Source: Thiohalophilus thiocyanatoxydans (GTDB taxonomy: Bacteria > Pseudomonadota > Gammaproteobacteria > UBA6429 > Thiohalophilaceae). From it: DNA of 64,000 bases. A model generated the notes under the pieces. That model had not been told where the DNA came from. It searched no databases and saw only the letters and a program-made list of their open reading frames with translations. The translations under genes were made by a program, and so were the position numbers. Each line of letters starts with the position of its first letter. Positions within the stretch are counted from its first letter, which is position 1. Where the stretch lies: NCBI RefSeq assembly GCF_004366735.1, contig NZ_SOQX01000002.1, forward strand, positions 496,001 to 560,000, given 5' to 3'. Positions 54,003 through 63,331 of this stretch are shown here, piece after piece.

Positions 54003-54071
54003 CACCACGAAGACGCGAAGTCACGAAGAAACCCTATTAAATCACTTCGTGTCTTCGAGCCTTCGTGGTTA
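54003..54071. repeat. Hairpin element, cacgaag type, copy 1
   Basis: caccacgaagacgcgaagtc followed by acgaag pairs with cttcgtgtcttcgagccttc and gtggt across a 16-bp AT-rich loop. A second copy of the family is at 62006-62079. It lies between fabG and fabD. Confidence 0.8.
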
Positions 54072-54077
54072 ATCCCT

Positions 54078-55007
54078 TCAATCCGTGTTCAGCGCCGCAT
54101 CAAGGGATGCGCTATCGAAGATGGCTTCGGCGGCCATGCTCTTGTCGATCCGTTTGTTCAGGCCGACCAGCACCTTGCCGGGGCCGCATTCGATCAGACG
54201 ATCCACGCCGTCGGCGGCCATTTTCTGTACGGTTTCGACCCAGCGCACCGGGTTGGAGAGCTGGCGCACCAGCGCGTCACGAATGGCGGCCGGGTCGGTG
54301 GGTGCGGCGACATCCACATTGTTGATCACCGGAGTCTGCGGGACCTTGACCTGGATCTGCTCCAGCACGCCGGCCAGCTTGTCGGCCGCCGGCTGCATCA
54401 GGCTGCAGTGGGACGGCACACTGACCGGCAGCAGCAGCGCGCGCTTGGCGCCACGCTCCTTGGCCAGGTTAACCAGGCGCTCGACCGCGCTTTTGTTCCC
54501 CGCCGCGACCACCTGGCCGGGCGAGTTGAAATTGACCGGCGCCAGCACCTCACCGTCGGCGGCATCCGCGCAGGCCTGCTGCACCGCGTCATCATCCAGC
54601 CCGAGAATCGCCGCCATGGCGCCCTCGCCGGCCGGGACCGCGTCCTGCATCAGGCGGCCGCGCTCGGCCACCAGCGCGATGGCATCGGAAAAATCGAGGC
54701 TGCCGGCACAGACCAGCGCGCTGTACTCGCCCAGGCTGTGACCGGCCATGACCGCCGGCATCGCCCCGCCCTGCGCCTGCCAGACCCGCCAGGTCGCCAC
54801 CCCCGCCGCCAGCATCGCCGGCTGGGTGATATCGGTCCGATTCAGATCCTCGGCCGGTCCGTTCTGCACGATCTGCCACAGGTCATAACCGAGCTTGTCC
54901 GAAGCCTGCGCGAAGGTCTCACCCACCAATGGATAGGCCTCGGCCAGATCCTTCAACATGCCTTCGGATTGTGAGCCCTGCCCGGGAAAAACAAACGCCA
55001 GTGTCAT
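54078..55007 (-). CDS. fabD: Malonyl-CoA:ACP transacylase
   Basis: This 309-aa protein starts MTLAFVFPGQGSQSEGMLKD and has the active-site Ser in VMAGHSLGEYSALVCAGSLD, and QVVAAGNKSAVERLVNL and SVPSHCSLM (catalytic His). It loads malonate onto ACP. It is part of fabH-fabD-fabG-acpP-fabF but separated on both sides by palindromic elements (54003-54071 and 55030-55219). Confidence 0.97.
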   Translation of the reverse strand: MTLAFVFPGQGSQSEGMLKDLAEAYPLVGETFAQASDKLGYDLWQIVQNGPAEDLNRTDITQPAMLAAGVATWRVWQAQGGAMPAVMAGHSLGEYSALVCAGSLDFSDAIALVAERGRLMQDAVPAGEGAMAAILGLDDDAVQQACADAADGEVLAPVNFNSPGQVVAAGNKSAVERLVNLAKERGAKRALLLPVSVPSHCSLMQPAADKLAGVLEQIQVKVPQTPVINNVDVAAPTDPAAIRDALVRQLSNPVRWVETVQKMAADGVDRLIECGPGKVLVGLNKRIDKSMAAEAIFDSASLDAALNTD

Positions 55008-55029
55008 TTCTTACCTCTTTTCGAATTCT

Positions 55030-55219
55030 CTGGTAACAAACGCGGAGGGCGCAGAGGCGCGGAGCCGCGGAGTATGTTACGTAATGTTGAATGCTGAATT
55101 TTGAATGTTGAATCAAGTGCCTGCCTACAATTCAAAATTTAAAATTCAACATTCAACATTCAACATTATATTTCTCGTCTCTGCGCCTCTGCGCCTCCGC
55201 GAACTCTGCGTTAATTTCC
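55030..55219. repeat. 190-bp hairpin with heptamer core, between fabH and fabD
   Basis: The outer arms are GC-rich (aaacgcggagggcgcagagg at the left, ctctgcgcctctgcgcctcc at the right). The inner arms are AT-rich heptads: aatgttg, aatgctg, aattttg, aatgttg at 55083-55110, and their inverse attcaac-type repeats at about 55144-55168. It is large enough to affect mRNA structure within the fab operon. Confidence 0.8.
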
Positions 55220-55225
55220 ACCAAC

Positions 55226-56191
55226 CTAGAATGTGAGCAGCGCCGAGCCCCAGGTGAAGCCGCCGCCGAAGGCTTCCAGCATGATCAGTTCACCTCGTTT
55301 AATTCGTCCGTCGCGCACGGCGATGTCGAAGGCCAGCGGGATCGAGGCGGCCGAGGTGTTGCCGTGTTCTCCCACGGTGACGACGACGTTGTCCATCGAC
55401 ATATCCAGTTTGCGCGCGGTGGCGGCGATGATGCGAATGTTGGCCTGATGCGGCACCAGCCAGTCGATCATCGACTTGCTCATGTTGTTGGCCGCCAGGG
55501 TCTCGTCGACGATACGACCCAGTGTATTGACCGCCACCTTGAAGACCTCGTTGCCCTTCATCTGGATGCGGGCTGTACCGTCCTTGAATTGCTCCGGATG
55601 TTCGGCGATCCCGGCCGGGACGGTCAACAGCTCCTTGTACTGGCCGTCGGCATGAATGTGGGTGGAATGCACGCCCGGCTCGTCGCTGGCGGAGAGCACC
55701 ACCGCGCCGGCGCCGTCACCGAACAGCACGCAGGTGCTGCGATCGGTCCAGTCGATAATATTGGAAAGCGTTTCGGCGCCGACCACCAGCGCATTTTTGA
55801 CCGTGCCGGATTTGATGTAGAGATCGGCCACGCTTAACGCATAAACGAAACCGGTACAGACCGCCTGGATATCGAATGCCGGACAGCCGTGAATATCGAG
55901 GCGTTGCTGCAACAGGCAGGCGGTGCTGGGAAATACGCGATCGGGCGTGGTGGTGGCGACCACGATCATATCGATGTCCGCCGGTTCGAGATCGGCCGCC
56001 TCAATCGCGCGACGCGAGGCCTGCTCGGCGAGATCGCAGGTGGTTTCATTTTCCACGATGTGGCGTTCCTTGATCCCCGTACGATCGGTAATCCATTCGT
56101 CCGAGGTTTCCACCATTTTTTCCAGATCCTGATTGGTCAGGATCTTTTCAGGCAAGTAGCTGCCGGTGCCATTAATGCGTGAATAGATCAA
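55226..56191 (-). CDS. fabH: Beta-ketoacyl-ACP synthase III
   Basis: This 321-aa protein has the Cys of the triad in [20 protein letters not shown], the His in [20 protein letters not shown] and the Asn in [20 protein letters not shown]. It starts fatty acid synthesis by condensing acetyl-CoA with malonyl-ACP. Its start overlaps the plsX stop (56188-56191). Confidence 0.97.
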   Translation of the reverse strand: MIYSRINGTGSYLPEKILTNQDLEKMVETSDEWITDRTGIKERHIVENETTCDLAEQASRRAIEAADLEPADIDMIVVATTTPDRVFPSTACLLQQRLDIHGCPAFDIQAVCTGFVYALSVADLYIKSGTVKNALVVGAETLSNIIDWTDRSTCVLFGDGAGAVVLSASDEPGVHSTHIHADGQYKELLTVPAGIAEHPEQFKDGTARIQMKGNEVFKVAVNTLGRIVDETLAANNMSKSMIDWLVPHQANIRIIAATARKLDMSMDNVVVTVGEHGNTSAASIPLAFDIAVRDGRIKRGELIMLEAFGGGFTWGSALLTF

Positions 56192-57219
56192 CTTGTCTGC
56201 CTCTCTGCTACTTGACCTTCCAGCACCCGGGTAATACGCGTCGGCACATCTTTTTTCACTTCCAGCACCGCTTCTGAAATCGCGGTGGCAAAGGAGTAGG
56301 CATCCGCACTGCCATGGCTTTTAATCACAATGCCCTGCAAGCCCAGCAGACTGGCTCCGTTGTATTCTCGGGGATCGATGCGTTTTTTAAACGCTTTGAG
56401 TACCGGCATGGCGATCAGACCGGCCAGCAGGGTCAGCGGGTTACGTTTGAATTCCTGCTTCATGTAATAACTGATCATCTTGGCCACGCCTTCGGTAGTC
56501 TTGAGCATGACATTGCCGACAAAGCCGTCGCAAACGATCACATCCGCGGCGCCCTTGAAGATGCCGTCTCCTTCGACGTAACCGATATAATTGAGATGAC
56601 TGTTGCCCAGCAGGCGTGCCGCTTCCTTGACCCGTTCATTGCCTTTGATTTCTTCCTCGCCGATGTTCAACAGGCCGATAGTCGGTTGATGCTGGTTGTT
56701 GGCCGCACTGGTCAACGCCGCCCCCATTACCGCAAACTCGAGCAGTGTCTGGGCGTCGGAATCGACATTGGCACCGAGATCCAGTACATGAGTGTGACCT
56801 TCGATGGTCGGCAAGGTGGTGCAGATGGCGGGACGATCGATGCCGGGCAGCATCTTCAGTACGAAGCGGGCGGTGGCCATCAGCGCACCGGTGTTGCCGG
56901 CACTGACACAGGCCTGGGCAGTGCCCTCCTTGACCAGGTTGATGGCCACACGCATGGAAGAGTCCTTCTTGCCGCGCAAGGCCTGGGACGGCAACTCGTC
57001 CATGCCGACGATCTCGGTCGCATGATGGATCGACAAGCGCTCGCTGGTCTTCTTTTGTGCCTGGATAGCCTGTTCGATCACCGTTTCCTGGCCCACCAGA
57101 ATCAGATTCAGTTCCGGATGGCGGGAGAGCGCCTTGAAAGCCGCCGGCACGACGACATCCGGGCCAAAATCGCCGCCCATGCAGTCCAGTGCAATTGTGA
57201 TTGATGTATTGGTCATCAA
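56188..57219 (-). CDS. plsX: Phosphate acyltransferase PlsX
   Basis: This 343-aa protein starts [20 protein letters not shown] and continues with [40 protein letters not shown] and [20 protein letters not shown]. It converts acyl-ACP to acyl-phosphate for phospholipid synthesis. It begins 127 nt downstream of rpmF, with a hairpin between. Either ATG (57219 or 57216) may be used. Confidence 0.96.
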   Translation of the reverse strand: MMTNTSITIALDCMGGDFGPDVVVPAAFKALSRHPELNLILVGQETVIEQAIQAQKKTSERLSIHHATEIVGMDELPSQALRGKKDSSMRVAINLVKEGTAQACVSAGNTGALMATARFVLKMLPGIDRPAICTTLPTIEGHTHVLDLGANVDSDAQTLLEFAVMGAALTSAANNQHQPTIGLLNIGEEEIKGNERVKEAARLLGNSHLNYIGYVEGDGIFKGAADVIVCDGFVGNVMLKTTEGVAKMISYYMKQEFKRNPLTLLAGLIAMPVLKAFKKRIDPREYNGASLLGLQGIVIKSHGSADAYSFATAISEAVLEVKKDVPTRITRVLEGQVAERQTS

Positions 57220-57253
57220 ACTGTCAATTTGAATTTCAGCGATCCAAGCAAAG

Positions 57254-57281
57254 ACGGGACATGGAATACTCCATGTCCCGT
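57254..57281 (-). terminator. Hairpin between rpmF and plsX
   Basis: acgggacatgga and tccatgtcccgt with a 4-nt loop, followed on the minus strand by ctttgctt. It probably attenuates read-through from the ribosomal protein gene into the lipid genes. Confidence 0.65.
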
Positions 57282-57346
57282 GTCCCTGTTATTATCGTGT
57301 CATGGTAACCCGTCTGCGGGGCAGACTGCCGGCGCGACGGAGCGGC

Positions 57347-57523
57347 TTACTCGCCCTTGTCGATGATCTTGCGGCCACGATAGTAGCCATCGGGGCTGAC
57401 ATGGTGACGCAGGTGGGTTTCCCCCGTCGTCGGTTCAATCGACAGCGCGGCGGTGCCCAGCGCATCGTGCGAACGACGCATGCCGCGCCGGGAAGGGGAT
57501 TTCTTGTTCTGTTGAACAGCCAT
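57347..57523 (-). CDS. rpmF: 50S ribosomal protein L32
   Basis: A 58-aa ORF on the minus strand: [20 protein letters not shown], then [20 protein letters not shown] and [18 protein letters not shown]. This is a textbook L32, without the zinc-binding cysteines found in some lineages. It lies 14 nt downstream of the yceD stop and before plsX, as in E. coli. Confidence 0.96.
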   Translation of the reverse strand: MAVQQNKKSPSRRGMRRSHDALGTAALSIEPTTGETHLRHHVSPDGYYRGRKIIDKGE

Positions 57524-57537
57524 CGGGATTACCTCGT

Positions 57538-58080
57538 TTAATCTTTATCCGGTGTTTTCAAATCGGCCAGGACCTGAAACGGATTGTCCTGACCGGCCTT
57601 GTCCTGTTGTGCGTCCTGTTCGTCCTGGGGCTCAACATATTCCTGAGCCGGACAGTTGTCCAAATCATGCATCGGTATCTGCGGCAGTGAGAGGAGCAGT
57701 TCGTCCTCGATTATATCGCCCAGTACCAGCGGGACCGATTCTACTATATACGGTTCATAGCCGCCCGGCAGGCGGTCCGCCTCGGCCGTGGAGTCCACAA
57801 ACCCCAGCGCCAGCTCGGTATCGACCGGCCATGCCATCGGTTCGAGACAACGCTGGCACCGCAACTGCAGACTGACGCGGATCGAACCCTGCAGAAAACG
57901 CACGCCCATCTCATCGACACCAAAGCGCAAGCTGACCGTCGCCCCGCCCTCATCCGTCGCCAGCAAGGGCGACAGGCGCTTCATCTGGCGCAGCGGTAAC
58001 ACCCCGTCATATTCCCGACCTTGTTCAGCCAGGCGATAGGGGTCAACCTGCACCGGCAGCCGATCTTGCCGATTTGACAT
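57538..58080 (-). CDS. yceD: YceD/DUF177 family protein
   Basis: I start at ATG 58080, giving 180 aa; the longer frame has no support. DUF177 features are the single CQRC motif ([20 protein letters not shown]), [20 protein letters not shown] and HDLDNCPA. YceD always precedes rpmF and influences 23S rRNA maturation in plants and bacteria, but its mechanism is unclear. It is the first gene of the minus-strand cluster; its promoter would lie in the 58081-58289 gap, which it shares with divergent pycA. Confidence 0.93.
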   Translation of the reverse strand: MSNRQDRLPVQVDPYRLAEQGREYDGVLPLRQMKRLSPLLATDEGGATVSLRFGVDEMGVRFLQGSIRVSLQLRCQRCLEPMAWPVDTELALGFVDSTAEADRLPGGYEPYIVESVPLVLGDIIEDELLLSLPQIPMHDLDNCPAQEYVEPQDEQDAQQDKAGQDNPFQVLADLKTPDKD

Positions 58081-58289
58081 AAGCCGCGAATTGTATCGGT
58101 GTGCCGTCATGGTGTCAAAAAATTCCTTGTATATCGGGCTGTTCCGTGAACTCGCCCACATCCCCAAAGGCCCGATTCGGGCTCCCTCGCGCCGCCACCC
58201 TGGGCGGCTGCTTGACAGGCGCGGTGCGTTCACATAAACAGTGAATGCCCGGCGCCAACGTTGTTCACACACTATTTTCAAGGCATTAG

Positions 58290-59708
58290 ATGATCAAAAA
58301 AATCCTCATCGCCAACCGTGGCGAGATCGCGGTGCGGATCATCCGGGCCTGTACGGAACTGGGCATCAAATCGGTGGCCGTCTATTCGGAGGCCGACCGC
58401 TATGCCCTGCATGTCAAAAAGGCCGACGAGGCCTACAGCCTGGGCCCGGACACCGTGGCCGGCTATCTCAACGCCCATCGGCTGGTCAACCTGGCCGTAG
58501 CCACCGGCTGTGACGCCCTGCACCCCGGCTACGGCTTTCTCTCGGAAAATCCGGAACTGGCGGAGATCTGCGCCCGGCGTAATATCCAGTTTATCGGCCC
58601 CGAGGCACGGGTGATCCGCCAGATGGGCGACAAGACCCAGGCCCGCGACCTGCTGCGCCAGGCCGGCGTGCCGGTCACCCCCGGCAGCGAGGGTAATGTC
58701 ACCGATCTGGAGGACGCCGTGGCGGTGGCCGATGCGATCGGCTACCCGGTGATGCTCAAGGCCACCTCCGGCGGTGGCGGCCGGGGTATTCGCCGCTGCG
58801 ACAACGAGCCGGAACTGCGCCGCAGCTACGGTCGGGTCATCTCCGAGGCGGAGAAGGCCTTCGGCAGTGCCGAGGTCTTCATCGAAAAATACATCGGCAA
58901 CCCGCGGCATATCGAGGTGCAGATCCTCGCCGACCAGCACGGCAACGTGATCCACCTGCTGGAGCGGGACTGCTCCATCCAGCGTCGCCACCAGAAGCTG
59001 CTGGAGATCGCCCCCTCCCCCCAGCTCAACGACGAGCAGCGCCAGCTGATCGGCGATCTGGCCGTGCGCGCCGCCGAGGCGGTCGGCTATACCAATGCCG
59101 GCACGGTGGAATTTCTGATGGACAGCGAGGAGAATTTCTACTTCATGGAGATGAACACCCGCCTGCAGGTGGAGCACCCGGTGACCGAGGCGATCACCGG
59201 GGTGGACATCGTCCAGGAGCAGATCCGCATCGCCTCGGGCCTGACCCTGAGCTTCAGCCAGCAGGATATCCGGCGTCACGGCTACGCCATCGAGTTTCGG
59301 ATCAACGCCGAGGACCCGAAAAACGACTTTCTGCCCAGCTTCGGGCGTATTACCCGTTACTTCGCCTCCGGCGGCCCCGGGGTGCGCACCGACGGCGCCA
59401 TCTACACCGGTTACGAGATCCCGCCCTATTACGATTCCATGTGTGCCAAACTGATTGTCTGGGCACCGACCTGGGATGGGGTTATCGACCGCTCATTACG
59501 CGCGTTGCAGGATATCGGCGTTTACGGCGTCAAAACCACCATTCCCTATCACATGGAAATCCTGCGCAACGCCGAATTCCAATCCGGACACTTTAATACC
59601 GGCTTCGTCGAAGCCCATCCGGAGCTGATCGACTACTCCGAACGGCGCGACGACCGCGCCATCGCCGCCACCATCGCCGTGGCAATCGCGGCGAACATGG
59701 GGCTCTAA
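58290..59708 (+). CDS. pycA: Biotin carboxylase subunit (pyruvate carboxylase subunit A)
   Basis: This 472-aa protein starts MIKKILIANRGEIAVRIIRA and has the ATP-grasp segment KATSGGGGRGIRRC, FIEKYIGNPRHIEVQILADQ, the ERDCSIQRRHQKLLEIAPSP motif and EMNTRLQVEHPVTEAITGVD. It carboxylates biotin with ATP and bicarbonate. Because the downstream gene encodes a carboxyltransferase with a biotin domain, this is more likely pyruvate carboxylase subunit A than AccC. A mobile GIY-YIG element separates the two genes. Confidence 0.9.
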   Translation: MIKKILIANRGEIAVRIIRACTELGIKSVAVYSEADRYALHVKKADEAYSLGPDTVAGYLNAHRLVNLAVATGCDALHPGYGFLSENPELAEICARRNIQFIGPEARVIRQMGDKTQARDLLRQAGVPVTPGSEGNVTDLEDAVAVADAIGYPVMLKATSGGGGRGIRRCDNEPELRRSYGRVISEAEKAFGSAEVFIEKYIGNPRHIEVQILADQHGNVIHLLERDCSIQRRHQKLLEIAPSPQLNDEQRQLIGDLAVRAAEAVGYTNAGTVEFLMDSEENFYFMEMNTRLQVEHPVTEAITGVDIVQEQIRIASGLTLSFSQQDIRRHGYAIEFRINAEDPKNDFLPSFGRITRYFASGGPGVRTDGAIYTGYEIPPYYDSMCAKLIVWAPTWDGVIDRSLRALQDIGVYGVKTTIPYHMEILRNAEFQSGHFNTGFVEAHPELIDYSERRDDRAIAATIAVAIAANMGL

Positions 59709-59756
59709 AAAGATGCAAGGCTTCAGCGTCAGAAAAAGATCAACTTTCAATTTATC

Positions 59757-59783
59757 GTCATTCCGGCGCAGGCCGGAATCCAG
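59757..59783. repeat. Left palindrome of the GIY-YIG element
   Basis: gtcattccggcgcaggccgg followed by aatccag; stem attccggc / gccggaat. It is the inverse of the palindrome at 60121-60147. Confidence 0.85.
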
Positions 59784-59801
59784 TTTCGGAAAGAGGCCGT
59801 T

Positions 59802-60092
59802 ATGGAGAAACAGCCCTGTGTCTATCTACTGGCCAGTAAACGCTATGGGACATTGTATACTGGAGTAACTTCAAACTTGTTAAAGCGCGTCTGGGAACAT
59901 AAGACTCATAGCGTTGATGGATTCACCAAAAAATATGATGTAACAGTTCTGGTTTGGTATGAAGTTCATGAAAGTATGGAATCGGCAATCAAACGTGAAA
60001 AATCACTCAAGAACTGGAATCGAGCCTGGAAAATACGGCTGATTGAAGAAACAAACTCACAGTGGCGTGATCTATATAAACAGTTACTCTAA
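59802..60092 (+). CDS. GIY-YIG nuclease superfamily protein
   Basis: This 96-aa protein has the short GIY-YIG core: CVYLLASKRYGTLYTGVTSN with LYTG as the YIG variant, LLKRVWEHKTHS (catalytic Arg), YEVHESMESAIKREKSLKNW with the metal-binding Glu, and NRAWKIRLIEE. Members of this short (UPF0213-like) type often occur next to 'gtcattccgc...' palindromes. Here the gene is flanked by such palindromes in inverted orientation at 59757-59783 and 60121-60147, and is inserted between pycA and pycB. It is probably the nuclease of a small mobile element. Confidence 0.88.
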   Translation: MEKQPCVYLLASKRYGTLYTGVTSNLLKRVWEHKTHSVDGFTKKYDVTVLVWYEVHESMESAIKREKSLKNWNRAWKIRLIEETNSQWRDLYKQLL

Positions 60093-60120
60093 TATTCTGA
60101 TTGTGAAATCATAGAGAGAG

Positions 60121-60147
60121 TGGATTCCGCCCTTCGGCGGAATGACA
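60121..60147. repeat. Right palindrome of the GIY-YIG element
   Basis: tggattccgcccttcggcgg followed by aatgaca; stem attccgcc / ggcggaat. It is the reverse complement type of the left palindrome. Confidence 0.85.
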
Positions 60148-60171
60148 CACATCGAGAATTAGGAATTTTCC

Positions 60172-61995
60172 ATGCCCAAGGTCAAGATTACCGACACGAT
60201 TCTGCGCGACGCCCATCAGTCGTTGATCGCCACGCGTATGCGCACCGAGGACATGCTGCCGATCTGTGAGAAGCTGGATCGGGTCGGTTACTGGTCACTG
60301 GAGGTCTGGGGCGGCGCGACCTTCGATGCCTGTGTGCGGTTTTTAAAAGAAGATCCCTGGGAGCGGCTGCGCCAGTTGCGCAAGGCGTTGCCCAATACGC
60401 AGCTGCAGATGCTGTTGCGCGGTCAGAATCTGCTCGGCTATCGCCACTATGCCGACGATGTGGTGCGCGAGTTCGTGGCCCGGGCCGCGGACAACGGCAT
60501 GGATATTTTCCGCATCTTCGATGCCATGAACGATCTGCGTAACATCCGGGTCTCGATCGAGACGGTCAAGCAAAGCGGCAAGCACGCCCAGGGCGCCATC
60601 TGTTACACCACCAGCCCCATACATACTCTGGATCGGTTTGTACAACTGGGCAAAGACCTTCAGGAGATGGGCTGCGACAGTGTCGCCATCAAGGACATGG
60701 CCGGGCTGTTAACCCCGAATGTGACTGCGCAACTGGTCTCGGCGCTGGTCAGCGAGCTGGAGATCCCGGTGTTTACCCATTCGCACGCCACCGCCGGGCT
60801 GGCCGACATGTGTCACTACAAGGCGGTGGAAAACGGCGCCGCCGGTTTTGATACCGCCATCTCCTCCTTCTCCGGCGGCACCAGCCACCCGCCCACCGAA
60901 AGCATGGTCGCCGCGTTCAGGGATACCGAATACGATTCAGGCCTGGACCTGCCCCTGTTGCAGGAGGTCGGGTTTTACTTTCGCGAGATACGCAAGAAGT
61001 ACCATCAGTTCGAAAGCGAATTCACCGGCCTCGATACCCGTGTACAGGTCAATCAGGTGCCCGGCGGCATGATCTCCAATCTGTCGAATCAGTTAAAGGA
61101 ACAGGGTGCCCTGACCCGCATGAACGAGGTGCTCGAGGAGATCCCCCGGGTGCGCAAGGAGTTGGGTTATCCGCCCCTGGTCACGCCCACCTCGCAGATC
61201 GTCGGCAGCCAGGCGGTGATGAATGTGCTTGGCGGCAAGCGCTATGCGACCATCACCAACGAGGTGAAACACTATCTGCAGGGCCGCTACGGCCAGGCCC
61301 TGGGTGAGATCAGCCCGCAGGTGCAGCACATGGCCATCGGTAATGAAGAGGTAATCAAATGCCGCCCCGCCGATCTGATCCCGCCGGAAATGGAGAAACT
61401 GCGCAAGGAGATCGGCCCCCTGGCCAAATCGGAAGAGGATGTGCTGACCTACGCCATGTTTCCTGAACTGGGCCGCGATTTTCTGCAACAGCGCGAGGAC
61501 GGCAAGCTGATCCCCGAACCGCTGGAACCCCCCAACGTCAACAACGCCAACGGACACAAAGCCGCCACCGAGTTCAATGTCACTCTGCACGGCGAGAGTT
61601 ATCACATCAAGGTCACCGGGCGCGGTTATCCCAAGGAACACCTGCGTCCCTACTACGTGACCGTGGATGGCGTGCCCGAGGAGATCCTGCTCGAATCGCT
61701 GGATGAGATTGCTCTCGGTGGTGAAGGCGGCGATACCGGCCATGCCCGCTCCGCGGCCGGCAAACGCCCGCGCGCCACGACTCCGGGGCACGTTTCGACC
61801 TCCATGCCCGGCACCATCGTCGATGTGCTGGTCAGCGTCGGTGACGAGGTCGAAGCCGGCGATCCAGTGCTGATCACCGAAGCGATGAAAATGGAAACCG
61901 AGATCCAGTCGCCGATTAAAGGTATCATCAAGGCCATCCACGTCACCAAGGGCGAAAGCGTCAACCCGGATGAGGCGCTGGTGGAAATCGAATAA
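60172..61995 (+). CDS. pycB: Carboxyltransferase with biotin domain (pyruvate carboxylase subunit B / OadA family)
   Basis: This 607-aa protein starts KITDTILRDAHQSLIATRMR, with QMLLRGQNLLGYRHYADDVV and FRIFDAMNDLRN, the HMGL-like carboxyltransferase barrel, and ends in a biotinyl domain with the biotin Lys in VLITEAMKMETEIQSPIKGI. No oadB or oadG genes follow, so a two-subunit pyruvate carboxylase with pycA fits better than the sodium-pumping oxaloacetate decarboxylase. It makes oxaloacetate from pyruvate. The start has a moderate RBS. Confidence 0.9.
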   Translation: MPKVKITDTILRDAHQSLIATRMRTEDMLPICEKLDRVGYWSLEVWGGATFDACVRFLKEDPWERLRQLRKALPNTQLQMLLRGQNLLGYRHYADDVVREFVARAADNGMDIFRIFDAMNDLRNIRVSIETVKQSGKHAQGAICYTTSPIHTLDRFVQLGKDLQEMGCDSVAIKDMAGLLTPNVTAQLVSALVSELEIPVFTHSHATAGLADMCHYKAVENGAAGFDTAISSFSGGTSHPPTESMVAAFRDTEYDSGLDLPLLQEVGFYFREIRKKYHQFESEFTGLDTRVQVNQVPGGMISNLSNQLKEQGALTRMNEVLEEIPRVRKELGYPPLVTPTSQIVGSQAVMNVLGGKRYATITNEVKHYLQGRYGQALGEISPQVQHMAIGNEEVIKCRPADLIPPEMEKLRKEIGPLAKSEEDVLTYAMFPELGRDFLQQREDGKLIPEPLEPPNVNNANGHKAATEFNVTLHGESYHIKVTGRGYPKEHLRPYYVTVDGVPEEILLESLDEIALGGEGGDTGHARSAAGKRPRATTPGHVSTSMPGTIVDVLVSVGDEVEAGDPVLITEAMKMETEIQSPIKGIIKAIHVTKGESVNPDEALVEIE

Positions 61996-62005
61996 ACAAA
62001 ATAAA

Positions 62006-62079
62006 TTAACCACGAAGACACCAAGACGCGAAGAAAACCAATAATAATTACTTCGTGTCTTGGCGTCTTGGTGGTTAAA
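62006..62079. repeat. Hairpin element, cacgaag type, copy 2
   Basis: ttaaccacgaagacaccaag and acgcgaag pair with cttcgtgtcttggcgtcttg and gtggttaa across an AT-rich loop. It follows the pycB stop by 10 nt. It is related to the element at 54003-54071. Confidence 0.85.
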
Positions 62080-62103
62080 AACTAAAATTTAAGATATTTG
62101 TCT

Positions 62104-62685
62104 ATGAGTAATAAACTGGTTCTCGCTTCCACTTCGCCGTTTCGCAAGGCGATCCTGGAAAAATTCGGTGTGCCGTTTGATACCGCCTCCCCTGAGGTGG
62201 ATGAAACGGCGCAGGCCGGGGAGTCCGCCGAACAACTGGTCGAGCGCCTGGCCGAAGCCAAGGCCCGCGCGGTGGCCGAACAATTTCCCGGGGCGCTGAT
62301 CATCGGCTCCGATCAGGTCGCGGTGATCGGGGACGAAATTCTCGGCAAGCCCGGCGGTCACGACAAGGCCATCGAACAACTGCGCGCCGCGTCCGGTAAA
62401 ACCGTCAACTTTCTCACCGGCCTGTGTCTTTATAACAGTCGCACAGATCACGCCCAGTGTGACGTGGTGCCCTTCAAGGTTCACTTTCGTCAGCTGAACG
62501 ACAGTCAGATCGAGAACTATCTGCACAGGGAACAGCCCTACAATTGCGCCGGCAGTTTCAAATCCGAAGGGCTGGGCGTCGCCCTGTTCGACAGACTCGA
62601 AGGCGACGATCCCAATACCCTGATCGGGCTGCCGTTGATCAGATTGATACGCATGTTGGAAGAAGAAGGGTTTCGGATCATCTAA
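62104..62685 (+). CDS. yceF: Maf-family nucleotide pyrophosphatase, YceF type
   Basis: I start at ATG 62104, giving 193 aa. Maf signatures: KLVLASTSPFRKAILEKFGV, SPEVDET, IIGSDQVAVIGDEILGKPGG and TVNFLTGLCLYN. The YceF subfamily hydrolyses m7GTP. In E. coli it is adjacent to yceD and divergent; here the pyc operon and its GIY-YIG element lie between them, so an insertion or rearrangement separated the pair. Confidence 0.93.
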   Translation: MSNKLVLASTSPFRKAILEKFGVPFDTASPEVDETAQAGESAEQLVERLAEAKARAVAEQFPGALIIGSDQVAVIGDEILGKPGGHDKAIEQLRAASGKTVNFLTGLCLYNSRTDHAQCDVVPFKVHFRQLNDSQIENYLHREQPYNCAGSFKSEGLGVALFDRLEGDDPNTLIGLPLIRLIRMLEEEGFRII

Positions 62686-62729
62686 ATAACTGTTCCAAAT
62701 TCATGCACACTTTATACTCAGCTAATTGT

Positions 62730-62810
62730 GTAGGTCACGCTGGCGTTAGCCTGCGTGACACCCTGCCGATGCGGAAAATGTCAGGTAGCGCTGCGCGCAA
62801 CCTGACCTAC
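62730..62810. repeat. 82-bp imperfect palindromic repeat, copy 2
   Basis: Same family as 22559-22640, starting gtaggtcacgctggcgttag and ending gcgcaacctgacctac. It is 45 nt after the yceF stop, in a non-coding position, unlike copy 1. Confidence 0.9.
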
Positions 62811-62855
62811 GCCTCTGCGCACCTTTTAGGAACAGATATTTAGTTCGGTAATTAT

Positions 62856-63331
62856 ATGTCCGGGATGTCTCTATCATTTATTGTTCGACACCTGCCCATC
62901 ATTTTGAGCATGCCGTTCTACAGTACACTCTGCGTCGCCGATGAGGAGCCGCCAACGGATGGCTACCGCATAGAACATCACCTTCAAATCTGGCAAGAAT
63001 CACCCGGGCACCGGATGGCTGGCGGGTTATCGACAGAAAAGAGGGAAAAGTAACCGGACAATCCGACAACGATATATTCATGCTGGTCACGGATGGTAAC
63101 AACGAATTGCTGTTGTGGTTTCACCGACACAGCGACTATTGGGAAGCTACCCTCCTTGACAGTATCAAGACGGAAAATCACAGGGCCTATGGCGTGAATC
63201 CGCTGGATCTGAGAATCCACCTGAGGGGTAACACGGTGTTATATGGCCGCGAAGGAAGCGAAGCCATCACAGGCTACGAGTGGGACGAGCAACGTCACGT
63301 TTTCCTCCCTTTCACCGTTTCCGGCAATTAG
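62856..63331 (+). pseudogene. Exported hypothetical protein, frameshifted
   Basis: The gene starts at 62856 with a signal-peptide-like MSGMSLSFIVRHLPIILSMP and reads in frame 3 to about 62998 (YRIEHHLQIWQE). Codons continue sensibly only in frame 2: ITRAPDGWRVIDRKEGKVTG and then ELLLWFHRHSDYWEATLLDS, to a stop at 63329-63331. A one-base loss near 62996-62999 (caagaatc) explains the shift; a sequencing error or programmed shift are alternatives. The family is not recognised. Confidence 0.65.
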
